Below are positions 53,703-63,236 of a DNA stretch of 64,000 bases, piece after piece. Under the pieces are notes generated by a model. The model saw only the letters and a list, made by a program, of their open reading frames with translations. It ran no database searches and was not told the origin of the DNA. The stretch comes from Erysipelotrichales bacterium (GTDB lineage Bacteria; Bacillota_I; Bacilli_A; Erysipelotrichales; Erysipelotrichaceae). Each line of letters opens with the position of its first letter. Position 1 is the stretch's first letter. A program made the translations under genes and the position numbers. The stretch spans positions 50,467 to 114,466 of the forward strand of contig CAJTIT010000005.1 in assembly GCA_910576345.1 (NCBI GenBank), given 5' to 3'.

Positions 53703-54121
53703 ACAAAATGACTTTCATAATGTTTAAATAAATGAATTGCTGCTGTTATGACTTTTATTTTTTAACGAAAACACTAGACGATATTGCAAGGATTGGTGAA
53801 TTGTGAAAAGCAGGCGTATTTTGCATCATGAAAGATTTGCATTTTGCTTGTTATGCAAGCACAGAGACAATTGCATTCTCAAAGTTTATAAACTATTCCA
53901 CATAGTAAAGGACGCATCATTGAAGTATGTGCGTCCTTTACTGTTTATAGGGGATAGAATGATATACGTAAATTAGGGATAGTTCGGGGATCATTTACGT
54001 ATGGGGCAAGCAATGACCTCTTGCCAATGATAGTTTATCAAATCATAACGGCGAATTTTGTCGAATGGTGTAAGGAATGAAAAAAACTTCAATTTTATAT
54101 TTGATTTGCTTACGTATAGAA
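53703..54121. other. Gene-free region with a strong orphan hairpin
   Basis: About 420 nt with no supported ORF. It contains the perfect 13-bp hairpin at 53904-53942. A small RNA ending there is possible. Confidence 0.4.
53904..53942. terminator. Orphan perfect 13-bp hairpin
   Basis: AGTAAAGGACGCA (53904-53916) and TGCGTCCTTTACT (53930-53942). No gene ends within 200 nt, and there is no long T tract beyond the stem. Confidence 0.5.
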
Positions 54122-54147
54122 AAAAGCCATCGCAAACGATGGCTTTT
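54122..54147. terminator. Terminator of the LRR gene
   Basis: AAAAGCCATCG / CGATGGCTTTT with a 4-nt loop, 5 nt beyond the LRR stop on the minus strand. Confidence 0.85.
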
Positions 54148-54151
54148 ATAA

Positions 54152-55594
54152 TCAAGCAGTTAATTTTTCATAGACATCCAATGACTCTAATACTTCTATA
54201 TTTTCAATCGGGTTATCCACAAGTCGAAGTTCCGTTAAATTTTTTAGCTCTAAAAGTGGTGTGACATCACTGATATAGTTTGCTTTCAAAGTCAGTGATG
54301 TTAAATAAATCAATGATTGAAGCGGTGACAGGTCATAAATCGCATTATGATCCAGTCGCAGAGAAACAAGATTGATCAAATTGCGGATGGGAGTCAAATC
54401 ACTGATCACATTTGCATATAAATTGAGTGTTCCTAAATTGGTCATGTGTGCCAGTGGCGTAAGATCGCTAATATAGTTATTGGCAAGACCAAGCTCTTCC
54501 AGATTGTGCATGTTTGATAGGCAGTGAATATTTTTAATGTTGTTATTGCCGACATCCAGATTTGTCATTTCCACACAATCCTGCAATATATCAATATCCA
54601 AAATATTGTTATTAAAAAGATTCAATTCTTTGATATGTTTTGCATTTTTTAAAAATGAAATGTCTTTGATGCCACAGCTACTCGCATTGAAATAACGCAG
54701 ATGTTTCATTTCTGGCAATGCATCCAAATGTTCTACACGATTGTCGGAAATATCCAGTTTCTCTAAGTGACGCATGGAAGACAGCACGCGCAAATCACAG
54801 ATTCCGGTTTGTAACAGACGCAGATCTTTTAAAAACGGAAGATCCTTAAGAAATGAGAAATCTGATAATTCATTATAGGAAATATCCAGCCCTTCTAATT
54901 CCGGCATCTGTTTCAGAACTTCATAGTTTTTCAGATATTTGTTATTGGCTAAGTTGATGCTTTTCAAATGTGTCATGGATGTAATTGGTGAAAGATCAGA
55001 AAACAGATTGGTTGAAAGATCGAGTACTTCCAGATGTCTTAAATAGGTCAGATCCGATATTTCATACATCCACATTTTATTCATGTGCAGTTCTTTTAAT
55101 TCGCTTAATGTTCCAAGAATGCCAAGTGGAAACGGCCCATTTTCAATGCCGAGCCACAGTTTTTTTAAATGTCGGCAGCCTTCCAAATACGTAATTGCGT
55201 CTACTTTGCAGCGGTTTAAGTTCAATTCTTCCAAATTGATCATTGTATTGATACTGGATATATCCATCACAAACAGATGATTGCGTGATAAATCCAATCG
55301 TTTCAGATTGCGGAAATCACGCAATGCAGAAATATCATGTAGAAAATTCTTGCTTAAATTGATATATTCCAAACTATGAAGATGGGAAAGCGGCTCCAGC
55401 ACTTCAATTTGATTGCCGCTTACATCCAAATGTGTAATATTTTCACAATGCTCCAAACCTTCCAATGATTGGATATTCAAGCCTCTTGCATGAATGGACG
55501 TTATGTTCTGTAAATCTTCTATTGTAATGTCTTCTTTGCTTTTATGCAGGGAACAGGCAATTGTCTCTGCCAGCATAGGATCTTTGATAACCAT
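54152..55594 (-). CDS. Leucine-rich-repeat protein, apparently cytoplasmic
   Basis: 480 residues with about 19 LRR units of 21-22 residues, internalin-like consensus 'NLxxLDLSxNxIxDIxxL' (for example 'LTHLDVSGNQIEVLEPL' style units from residue 48 on). Unlike internalins it has no signal peptide, cap domain or sorting signal. It begins with a short helical region ('MVIKDPMLAETIACSLHKSK'). It is a protein-binding scaffold of unknown partner and stands alone between terminators. Confidence 0.85.
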   Translation of the reverse strand: MVIKDPMLAETIACSLHKSKEDITIEDLQNITSIHARGLNIQSLEGLEHCENITHLDVSGNQIEVLEPLSHLHSLEYINLSKNFLHDISALRDFRNLKRLDLSRNHLFVMDISSINTMINLEELNLNRCKVDAITYLEGCRHLKKLWLGIENGPFPLGILGTLSELKELHMNKMWMYEISDLTYLRHLEVLDLSTNLFSDLSPITSMTHLKSINLANNKYLKNYEVLKQMPELEGLDISYNELSDFSFLKDLPFLKDLRLLQTGICDLRVLSSMRHLEKLDISDNRVEHLDALPEMKHLRYFNASSCGIKDISFLKNAKHIKELNLFNNNILDIDILQDCVEMTNLDVGNNNIKNIHCLSNMHNLEELGLANNYISDLTPLAHMTNLGTLNLYANVISDLTPIRNLINLVSLRLDHNAIYDLSPLQSLIYLTSLTLKANYISDVTPLLELKNLTELRLVDNPIENIEVLESLDVYEKLTA

Positions 55595-56073
55595 GAAGCA
55601 TCCTCCTTTTTTTCTTTATTATACCCCATATTCCTGAAGTTCGTAAATGCTTATTTTGTATTCTGGCAATAGTTCTCAGATATATCAAGCTAATTGTAAT
55701 CTCACGGTTTGTGATGTTGTCATGATGAAAATCGTATGGATTATGTACAATAGCGTTTTACACAACACTGCTATTTGGAAACTACATATCAAAAATGGAT
55801 TTTATTTAGGCTTTTAACCTTTATTGAGGCGCTTGATTTTAGCTTTCATAATCTTTTGACAAAAAAAGAATCATGAAACTTATTATTGACTTAATTCGAT
55901 AAAAAAGCTTATTAGAAGCATTCACAGATATTGATGTATATTTTGTGTTATTGCGATATTTTTGATAACGATTACACAAATAATGAATGACCATGTTATA
56001 ATAAGAGTGATAAAAAAATGATTCATATTCGGTGAAAGGACTCATATGATAGGAAGAAAGGATGTGCGTTAAA
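55595..56073. other. Gene-free divergent region
   Basis: About 480 nt of AT-rich DNA between the LRR and HD genes. The LRR ribosome site is at its left end. TATAATAAGAG (about 55995) is a -10-like sequence for the HD gene. Nothing else is recognised. Confidence 0.4.
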
Positions 56074-56565
56074 ATGGATCGGTTAGAGAAAATTCGTATG
56101 GAAGTAGATGCGTTGTTAAAACAATTACATCAAGAAAGTGATCGAAAATTTGCTTATCTTCATTTATATGGCGTTTCACAGTTTGCGACCATGTTGGCGC
56201 TTATAAGAAAAGCAGATGCACAGCTTTGTGCAGTAGCGGCTATGCTGCACGATATTTCTATGTATGCATGTAACAGCGGTACGCACAATCATGCTGAGAA
56301 AAGCGCTGCATTCACAAAAGATCTGCTTCAAAAGAGCCAATTATTTTCAAATGAGGAAATTCGAGAAATCGTGCATGCGATTAAAGTACATTCCAATAAA
56401 GCCTGTAAAGAAGACGGTGAGATGGCAGAGATCTTAAAGGATGCGGATGTATTGGCACATTATCTTTACAATCCGAATATACCAATGTCAGATAAAGATC
56501 GTGTGCGTTTATATTATGTATTGGAAACTTTTACACAAGCAAGGGAGGAGACAAAGTATGAATGA
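56074..56565 (+). CDS. HD-domain phosphohydrolase
   Basis: 163 residues from ATG 56074 (AAAGGA upstream; ATG 56062 overlaps that site). Metal-binding HD motif 'AAMLHDISMY' with a further 'HNHAEKSAAFTKDLL' His and 'IKVHSNK', ending 'EILKDADVLAHYL'. This is the HD fold with conserved His/Asp residues for nucleotide or phosphate-ester hydrolysis. The substrate is unknown. It overlaps the start of a SpoT-like HD pseudogene by 8 nt. Confidence 0.82.
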   Translation: MDRLEKIRMEVDALLKQLHQESDRKFAYLHLYGVSQFATMLALIRKADAQLCAVAAMLHDISMYACNSGTHNHAEKSAAFTKDLLQKSQLFSNEEIREIVHAIKVHSNKACKEDGEMAEILKDADVLAHYLYNPNIPMSDKDRVRLYYVLETFTQAREETKYE

Positions 56566-56977
56566 AGCATAAAATAAAGCGATAGCAATAGCGACACTTG
56601 CCCATCAAGGACAGGCAGATAAAAATGGAGTCGATTATATTGAGCATCCCAAAGCCGTCGCATCGCTTGTGAAAGGCGATCAGCAGAATATAGTCGCATA
56701 TCTTCACGATGTCGTGAAAGATACAGACGTTACTTTGGATGATTGAATACAAGACGGATTTGATGACGAGGTGATTTTCAAAATGGATCGTATTACCAAA
56801 CGTGCGCATGAATCTTTAAAGGATTATTTAAGTCGAGTCGCAACATCTTCTTTGACTGTGCAAGTCAAATTGGCAGATATGCGGCATAACAGTGCTGTGC
56901 ATAACCAACAAAACAAGATGTGGCGTGTTGTGAAAACTATCGAAACAAAATGTAATGTTAAAGGCAATGGTACATAA
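56558..56977 (+). pseudogene. SpoT/MESH1-like HD hydrolase with two nonsense codons
   Basis: From ATG 56558 (GGGAGGAG upstream) one frame of 140 codons is readable, broken by TAA 56570-56572 and TGA 56744-56746. The decoded text 'ATLAHQGQADKNGVDYIEHP' and 'VAYLHDVVKDTDVTLDD' matches the (p)ppGpp-hydrolase HD family, and 'KLADMRHNSAVHN' its later motif. A restart at ATG 56771 would give only 68 residues without the HD motif. It is therefore inactive. Confidence 0.85.
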
Positions 56978-57091
56978 TTTGAAATACAAAAAGATTAATG
57001 ATAATGAAACTTATGATGGGTGAAATCTGTAGGAAATGATTTTTTTACAAAAACCATGTATAATAGAATCATCTAAAGCGAGGGATGATAG

Positions 57092-59341
57092 GTGAATAAA
57101 GTCGAATTATTGGCGCCCGCAGGATCCATGGATGCACTACAAGCTGCCATTCAAAACGGATGTGACGCCGTATATTTGGGAGGCGTCATGTTTGGTGCCA
57201 GAGCATATGCGAACAATTTCAATGATGAGGAAATGATACAGGCGCTTCAATATGCACATGGATATGGTGTCAAAGTCTATGTAACGATGAATACGCTGTT
57301 ATTTGAACATGAGATGGAGCCGGCTTTTCGATATGCGGAATTTTTATACCAACAAGGTGTGGACGCGTTGATTATTCAAGATTTGGGGCTTTTTGATCTG
57401 CTTCACCAAAGTTTTCCGGATTTGGAACTGCATGCGTCTACGCAGATGCATATTCATAATGAAGCTTCCATTCTGTTTATGAAAGAAGCGGGCATGAAAC
57501 GAATTGTCTTGCCAAGAGAAACAAGTATAGAAGAAATCCAGAGGTATACAAAACTGGGTATCGAAACGGAGGTTTTCGTACAAGGCGCCTTATGTGTATC
57601 TTACAGTGGGCAGTGTTTGATAAGCGCAAAAAAACTGGCAAGGAGTGGCAATCGGGGAGAATGTGCACAGATGTGTCGTATGAAATATCGATTGGCAAAT
57701 GAAAATGGCTATATACAACAGTGTGGCGAATATCTGTTAAGTCCCAAAGATTTGAATACGTTGCATCATGTTCCGGAATTGATGGATGCAGGAATCACCT
57801 CATTTAAAATAGAAGGAAGAATGAAACGGCCTCAGTATGTAGCGCTGATGTGTCAGATGTATCGAAAGGCAATCGATGCACATATGCAAGGGAATCCTTT
57901 TAATGATTTGACAGCTTTGGAAGATATGCAAAAGATCTTCAATCGCGGCTTTACCAACGGACATATCTTTCATGAAAAGGGCAGTCGTTTGATTAATGCG
58001 ACCAGACCCAATCATGTGGGAGTTGTGATCGGTACTGTGCAGAAGAAAAAGGGAAGACGTGTAACAATACAATTATCAAAACCGCTTAACCAACATGACG
58101 GTATCCGTTTTTTATGTCCGAAGGAAGATGTCGGATGTATGGTAAACAAATTGTATGTTCATGGTCTTTTACAAAATCATGCGGATGTGAATGATAGTGT
58201 TGAAGTAGAAGTAGATGGATATATTCCAAACAATACAGTTGTGGTCAAAACAAGTGACACTCACCAGTTGGAATCGATCCAAACATATGTACAAAAGAAA
58301 CTGAGAAAAGTGAAAGTTTTCATGCAGGCACAAATCAAATGTCAAAAAGAATTTTGTTTGATCGTTCGTGACATGGATGGACATCAGGTGGGTGTAAAAA
58401 GCGATGTCTGTGCAGAGAAAGCTGTAAAGACACCACTTGATAAAGAGCGGATACAAGCGCAGCTGTCCAAATGCAAAGATACGATTTTTGAAATTGATCA
58501 ATGTAAGATCGATATGGAAGACGGTATTACGATACCAATTAAAACCATCAATGAAGTACGAAGAAATGCTTTACAAAAATTATATGAAAAACGCATTGCA
58601 CGATTACCAAAACAAAGCAAACAGATATATAAACGCAATATTGAAATCCATCCAAGTGATGAAACAATTGTATGGCTTCATCATCACAGTCAGTTGAATG
58701 CGATCAATTTGGATGAATGTAATTGTTTTATAGATGATTTAACAGAACAGGATGATATCAGAATTGGTTATGCAGGAAAGCGTGTGATGAAACAAGCCTA
58801 TCCAAACAAGCCTTGTCTGATTTCAGAAATAGGTGCTTTATATCAACCAAATACGAAAATGATCGCTACGCAATATCTCAATGTCACAAACTCTTATGCG
58901 GCTGCGTATTTGTTCGATCATCATGTTTCACAGATTATGTTGTCCACAGAATGCGATGAACAAAAAACAAAAGAACTGAAAGAAGCATTTTACAATCGAT
59001 ATGGTTGTAGAGGAAATTTTTTGGATTTTGTTTATGGCAGGGAAGAACTAATGATCATGGAATACTGCCCGATCAATTATTGTGAAAAAGACAATGATAA
59101 AGTGAGATGTAGCTTATGTAAAGGGAAACATCGATATTATTTGGAAGACGTGCATCAGCGCCGATATCCACTGTATGGTGATGAAGACTGCCGCATGCAT
59201 TTATTAAGTGATCAGCCGTATGTTTCACATAAGCAATCCGCTGACGCAAAATGTTTGGTGTTTTTTGATGAAACAAATGATGAAATCAAGGATATCATGA
59301 AAAAGATGCGTTTAGATAAGAAACAAGAAATGGATGGATAG
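57092..59341 (+). CDS. U32-family peptidase / tRNA- or rRNA-hydroxylation protein
   Basis: 749 residues with a GTG start (57092) behind GAGGGATG. Peptidase_U32 domain ('LLAPAGSMDALQAAIQNGCD', 'HASTQMHIHNEASILFMKEA') and the family Cys set around 'SGNRGECAQMC', then a DUF3656-type middle and a C-terminal region with additional cysteines ('CSLCKG'). Long U32 proteins such as RlhA and TrhP introduce 5-hydroxycytidine or 5-hydroxyuridine into RNA. This one is of that length class. It starts a run with the MGMT genes (3 nt to the next). Confidence 0.88.
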   Translation: MNKVELLAPAGSMDALQAAIQNGCDAVYLGGVMFGARAYANNFNDEEMIQALQYAHGYGVKVYVTMNTLLFEHEMEPAFRYAEFLYQQGVDALIIQDLGLFDLLHQSFPDLELHASTQMHIHNEASILFMKEAGMKRIVLPRETSIEEIQRYTKLGIETEVFVQGALCVSYSGQCLISAKKLARSGNRGECAQMCRMKYRLANENGYIQQCGEYLLSPKDLNTLHHVPELMDAGITSFKIEGRMKRPQYVALMCQMYRKAIDAHMQGNPFNDLTALEDMQKIFNRGFTNGHIFHEKGSRLINATRPNHVGVVIGTVQKKKGRRVTIQLSKPLNQHDGIRFLCPKEDVGCMVNKLYVHGLLQNHADVNDSVEVEVDGYIPNNTVVVKTSDTHQLESIQTYVQKKLRKVKVFMQAQIKCQKEFCLIVRDMDGHQVGVKSDVCAEKAVKTPLDKERIQAQLSKCKDTIFEIDQCKIDMEDGITIPIKTINEVRRNALQKLYEKRIARLPKQSKQIYKRNIEIHPSDETIVWLHHHSQLNAINLDECNCFIDDLTEQDDIRIGYAGKRVMKQAYPNKPCLISEIGALYQPNTKMIATQYLNVTNSYAAAYLFDHHVSQIMLSTECDEQKTKELKEAFYNRYGCRGNFLDFVYGREELMIMEYCPINYCEKDNDKVRCSLCKGKHRYYLEDVHQRRYPLYGDEDCRMHLLSDQPYVSHKQSADAKCLVFFDETNDEIKDIMKKMRLDKKQEMDG

Positions 59342-59344
59342 AAT

Positions 59345-59653
59345 ATGGCACATGTTCTAAACGATGATTTGATTTATGAGATACTGAGCGCAGTAGGAGA
59401 AATACCCAAAGGCTGCGTTGCGACTTATGGACAAATTGCACGGTTAATTGGAAGGGAAAAAAATGCGCGTCTCATCGGCAATGTTTTGAAACATGCGGCG
59501 TTGTATGGAGATTATCCTTGCCATCGAGTGGTCAACCATGCCGGAAGACTGGTATCGGGATGGAGAGAACAAGCAGAGCTGTTACAAAAAGAAGGGGTTG
59601 CTTTAAAAGATGCGCAGCACGTAGATTTAAGCATCTTTCAATGGGATTTGTAA
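59345..59653 (+). CDS. MGMT-family (alkyltransferase-like) protein with active-site Cys
   Basis: 102 residues: only the C-terminal DNA-binding/active-site domain of O6-alkylguanine transferases, 'IPKGCVATYGQIARLIG' and 'DYPCHRVVNHAGRLVSGW'. Proteins of this short size are usually ATL/YbaZ-like and often lack the Cys; here Cys59 in PCHR is kept. It lies 3 nt after the U32 gene and 12 nt before a full-length Ogt. It may recognise alkylated guanine and signal to excision repair. Confidence 0.88.
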   Translation: MAHVLNDDLIYEILSAVGEIPKGCVATYGQIARLIGREKNARLIGNVLKHAALYGDYPCHRVVNHAGRLVSGWREQAELLQKEGVALKDAQHVDLSIFQWDL

Positions 59654-59665
59654 AAAGGAGCGATC

Positions 59666-60208
59666 ATGATGATCAAAACAATGTTTTATGATTCGCCAAT
59701 CGGAAGGTTATTGTTGGCAGAGGAAAATCAAGCACTCATTGGCGTATGGATACAAAAACAGAAATATTATCCAAATGCATTGCTTCATCATATGAAAGCA
59801 TGTGGCGATTCCTTGATATTACAACAGACCATCACATGGCTGAAACATTATTTTCAAGGAGAACAGCCATCCATTCATGAATTAACATTTTCTTTAAAAG
59901 GCAGTGATTTTCAAAAAGAGGTTTGGAATATTCTTTGTGAAATTCCATATGGACAAACAATGACATATGGAGAAATTTCAAAAAGAATGGCGAAAAAAAG
60001 AGGACTTGACCATATGTCGGCACAAGCTGTAGGTAAAGCAGTAGGACATAATCCGATTTCGATCATCGTTCCTTGTCATCGTGTTGTGGGAACGACGGGT
60101 TGTCTGGTTGGTTATGCAGGCGGTATCGATAAGAAGATGTGGCTGTTGGCACATGAAGGTTTAGATTTGAATAACTTTTCAATTCCACAAAAAGGAACTG
60201 CTTTGTAA
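59666..60208 (+). CDS. ogt: Methylated-DNA--protein-cysteine methyltransferase
   Basis: 180 residues (ATG 59666 or 59669; AAAGGAGC upstream). An N-terminal methyltransferase-like domain and the active-site domain with 'EIPYGQTMTYGEISKRM' and 'IIVPCHRVVG' (Cys137). It repairs O6-methylguanine by suicidal transfer to Cys137. Paralogous to the preceding ATL-type gene; the tandem pair is probably co-transcribed with U32. Confidence 0.93.
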   Translation: MMIKTMFYDSPIGRLLLAEENQALIGVWIQKQKYYPNALLHHMKACGDSLILQQTITWLKHYFQGEQPSIHELTFSLKGSDFQKEVWNILCEIPYGQTMTYGEISKRMAKKRGLDHMSAQAVGKAVGHNPISIIVPCHRVVGTTGCLVGYAGGIDKKMWLLAHEGLDLNNFSIPQKGTAL

Positions 60209-60210
60209 TA

Positions 60211-60239
60211 AAAAAACCACCGCTTTTTTTAACGGTAGT
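60211..60239 (-). terminator. Terminator of the HAD-proB-proA operon
   Basis: Minus strand ACTACCG / CGGTGGT stem followed by T7. Confidence 0.8.
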
Positions 60240-60247
60240 TCAAATGA

Positions 60248-61492
60248 TTATGATCGAATTTGCCCATTACCTTCTACGATATATTTTAACGTGGTTAAGG
60301 CTTGTAAACCCATAGGACCACGTGCATGCAGTTTTTGCGTGCTGATGCCGATTTCTGCTCCTAGTCCAAATTCAAAACCATCGGAGAAACGTGTGCTGGC
60401 ATTGGCGTATACACAAGCAGAATCCACTTCTTTTAAAAACTTGTTAATTGCAAATTTGTTTTCACTGACGATACATTCGGAATGATGAGTGGAATATTGA
60501 TTGATATGACAAATCGCATCTTCCAAAGAATCCACGCATTTGATGGAAATTTCCAAAGCAAGGTATTCTTTCGCATAATCCTCTTCATTTGCCTTTACAA
60601 TCTGTGCATCAAAGGAACAGATTGTTTTATCACCATGTAATAGTACGTGGTGTTTTTTTAATTCCTTTATCAATCTTGGCGCAAACGCAGAAACAATATC
60701 ACGATGCAACAACACACTCTCACATGCGTTACAAACACTGGTCCGCTGTGTTTTCGCATTGAGGATGATCGGCAGTGCTTTTTCAAAATCGGCGTTAGCG
60801 TCCACATAAACATGGCAGTTGCCATTTCCTGTTTCTATTAAAGGCACATTGGCATGTTCCACACATTCTTGGATCAATTTAGCGCCGCCTCTTGGGATCA
60901 AAACATCCAAATAACCATGAAGGCGCATAAAAGCTCTTGCGCTTTCATGCGTGGTATCTTCCACAAGCATAATCAAATCTTCGTTGAAACCTTGTCGCAT
61001 CAACGCTTGTTTCATGATGTTGACCAATATGCGATTGGTTGCCAAAATATCTTTACTGCCTCGTAAAAATACAGCGTTTCCGGATTTTAAACACAATACG
61101 CATGCATCAACACTCACATTGGGGCGTGCTTCATAAATTATGCCAACGACGCCCAAAGGAACGCGCAGCTGTGACAATGTGCATCCATTATATAAGGAGG
61201 GATGTTTGATGCGCTCTCCGATGGGATCTTTTAGTGCGATCACTTGTTGGATGCCCTCTAATATTCCATCAATGCGTTGTTCATTTAACATCATTCGATC
61301 AATGCGGTTTTCCGGCATATTTTTTTCTTGCGCAGCTCGCACGTCGCATGCATTTGCTTCTAAAATGGCCTTGCGATGTTGATCTAGCTGCTCGTATATT
61401 TCTTTCAACAGATTGTTTTTCTGTTTTGTGTTGGCATTCATGATTGCATAGGATGCTTGTTTCAACCGTTTTGCTTGTTTTAAGATTTCCAT
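60248..61492 (-). CDS. proA: Gamma-glutamyl phosphate reductase
   Basis: 414 residues from ATG 61492 (AAAGGAGC), not the longer ORF start. Motifs 'GVVGIIYEARPNVSVDA' and the catalytic cysteine Cys254 in 'TQRTSVCNACES'. Second enzyme of proline synthesis, reducing glutamyl-5-phosphate with NADPH. Its start overlaps the end of proB by 13 nt, so the two are coupled. Confidence 0.96.
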   Translation of the reverse strand: MEILKQAKRLKQASYAIMNANTKQKNNLLKEIYEQLDQHRKAILEANACDVRAAQEKNMPENRIDRMMLNEQRIDGILEGIQQVIALKDPIGERIKHPSLYNGCTLSQLRVPLGVVGIIYEARPNVSVDACVLCLKSGNAVFLRGSKDILATNRILVNIMKQALMRQGFNEDLIMLVEDTTHESARAFMRLHGYLDVLIPRGGAKLIQECVEHANVPLIETGNGNCHVYVDANADFEKALPIILNAKTQRTSVCNACESVLLHRDIVSAFAPRLIKELKKHHVLLHGDKTICSFDAQIVKANEEDYAKEYLALEISIKCVDSLEDAICHINQYSTHHSECIVSENKFAINKFLKEVDSACVYANASTRFSDGFEFGLGAEIGISTQKLHARGPMGLQALTTLKYIVEGNGQIRS

Positions 61493-62283
61493 TTGGATTG
61501 CTCCTTTCCTAAAAAGCGAGTACAACGTGTTGTTCCCTGTAGTAATTCATATACAATATCGGGATGCTTGCCATTGGCAATGATCATATCCATATTGGAT
61601 TCCATCGCAATTTTTGCGGCTTGCAGTTTTGTGACCATCCCGCCGGTTCCAACATTACTGGATGTATCTTTGGCAAGTTGCATCAAGGATGCATCCAGGT
61701 GTGTGACTTCTTCAATGAAATTTGCATTTGGATTTTTGCATGGATCATCATCGTATAAGCCGTCAATATCGCTCAGTAATATCAATAAATCCGCATGAAT
61801 GATGCTGGCGGTAACGGCAGATAAGGTGTCGTTGTCACCATAAGCAATTTCATCAACCGCAACACTGTCGTTTTCATTCACAATCGGAATCACGCCATAT
61901 TCTAATAAAGCAGACAATGTATTTACTGCATTTTCACGCAAAGAATCATTGGTCAATACTGTTTTTGTTAATAACAGCTGTGCCACGATTTGTCCATATT
62001 GAGAGAAAAATTTGTCGTAAAGAAACATGAGTTCACATTGTCCGACGGAAGCTGCCGCTTGTTTTTCTTTCATGGTATCTGTACTCTTTTGCATTTGCAG
62101 TTTGGCACGTCCGGCTGCGACAGCGCCACTGGAAACCAAAATTATTTCATGTCCTTGATTTTTCAAATCTGATAATACCATGGCCAGTCGATCGATTTTT
62201 TTGAAATCCAAATTGCCGGATGCATGCGTCAAAGACGAAGAACCAATCTTTACGACAATGCGGCGATAGCGTATATTGTGCAT
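61480..62283 (-). CDS. proB: Glutamate 5-kinase (short form without PUA domain)
   Basis: 267 residues of the amino-acid kinase fold: 'RIVVKIGSSSLTH', 'LVSSGAVAAGRAKL', 'VPIVNENDSVAVDEIAYGDN'-type substrate motifs and 'SSNVGTGGMVTKLQAAKIAM'. It ends right after the kinase domain, whereas E. coli ProB has an extra PUA domain. First step of proline synthesis. ATG 62283 lies 5 nt after the HAD stop. Confidence 0.96.
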   Translation of the reverse strand: MHNIRYRRIVVKIGSSSLTHASGNLDFKKIDRLAMVLSDLKNQGHEIILVSSGAVAAGRAKLQMQKSTDTMKEKQAAASVGQCELMFLYDKFFSQYGQIVAQLLLTKTVLTNDSLRENAVNTLSALLEYGVIPIVNENDSVAVDEIAYGDNDTLSAVTASIIHADLLILLSDIDGLYDDDPCKNPNANFIEEVTHLDASLMQLAKDTSSNVGTGGMVTKLQAAKIAMESNMDMIIANGKHPDIVYELLQGTTRCTRFLGKEQSKWKS

Positions 62284-62287
62284 TCTA

Positions 62288-63091
62288 TCACTCCTTGTTA
62301 TTTTCTTTTTGTTCTAAACGACGGATGGTATCAAAGATTTCACAGTGTGCATATGCATAGGCAATACCATCCTCATCCACAGGTTTTGTAATATAATCCG
62401 CAAGCTGTTTGGCGCTTTCACTGCCTTGCCCCAACACAATCGCATAATCGGCGTTTTTCAACATGCCAAGATCATTATCGGAATCTCCAAAGGCGACATA
62501 TGTATCCGCATGGAGTATATTCATGACTTTGGCAATACCGACTTCTTTTCCGGAGCCTTTCGCAATCACATCGCAATAAGTTGATTGACCAGGCAATAAA
62601 TCAACACCTTCCATTTGATAGGCTTCGTAATTAAAGCCTTTGGGCCCGTAAAGACAGATCATGAAAACATCTTGATGAATATCGCCAATCGCTTGCGGAA
62701 TGGGGAGATTGAAGTAATCATGTGCTTCTCTTTGATAATCGTTTACTTCCTGAAATTGATACCAGTAAGGAGTGCCAAGCAACAGCGGTTCTTTTCGCTG
62801 TTTCGCAATGGACAAAAAGTTATCAACAATTTCCGGCTTTAACGGATTTCGATAGATTTCTTTATGATTGGCATCATAAGCCAATTGTCCGTTGTTACAG
62901 ACATATACATCCCATGGATACATTTCTGTAATTTTGAATTCAAAAAGGGTATGCAGCGAGCGTCCGGTTGCGATGCCCAACAAATAATGCCTGCCTAATA
63001 TTTGTAAGGTATCAATGGCGCTTTGTGGTACTTTATGATGTTTGTTATCAAACAATGTTCCATCTACGTCAAAAAATAGTATCTGTTTCAT
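62288..63091 (-). CDS. HAD-superfamily hydrolase, Cof type
   Basis: 267 residues with HAD motif I 'FFDVDGTLFDN', motif II 'IATGRS' and the late 'YVAFGDSDNDLGMLKNADYA'. The large C2B cap is that of Cof/YkrA sugar-phosphatases. It is the first gene of a transcript continuing into proB (4-nt gap) and proA. Its substrate is unknown; the link to proline synthesis may be only transcriptional. Confidence 0.93.
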   Translation of the reverse strand: MKQILFFDVDGTLFDNKHHKVPQSAIDTLQILGRHYLLGIATGRSLHTLFEFKITEMYPWDVYVCNNGQLAYDANHKEIYRNPLKPEIVDNFLSIAKQRKEPLLLGTPYWYQFQEVNDYQREAHDYFNLPIPQAIGDIHQDVFMICLYGPKGFNYEAYQMEGVDLLPGQSTYCDVIAKGSGKEVGIAKVMNILHADTYVAFGDSDNDLGMLKNADYAIVLGQGSESAKQLADYITKPVDEDGIAYAYAHCEIFDTIRRLEQKENNKE

Positions 63092-63185
63092 ATGTTACAC
63101 CTCAATAAACGTATTATATCGCAAAACATTTTGATTGTCACGGTTGAGCGATGTGACTACGACGATTTTCAATCCGTTTTGATAG

Positions 63186-63216
63186 AAAAAAAGCAATGAT
63201 TTCATGAATCAATGCT
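63186..63216 (-). terminator. Terminator of the 63237 gene
   Basis: Minus strand AAGCATTGATT / AATCATTGCTT (one T-T mismatch) followed by a T tract. Confidence 0.75.
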
Positions 63217-63236
63217 TCATCGGTATTGAGGAAAGG

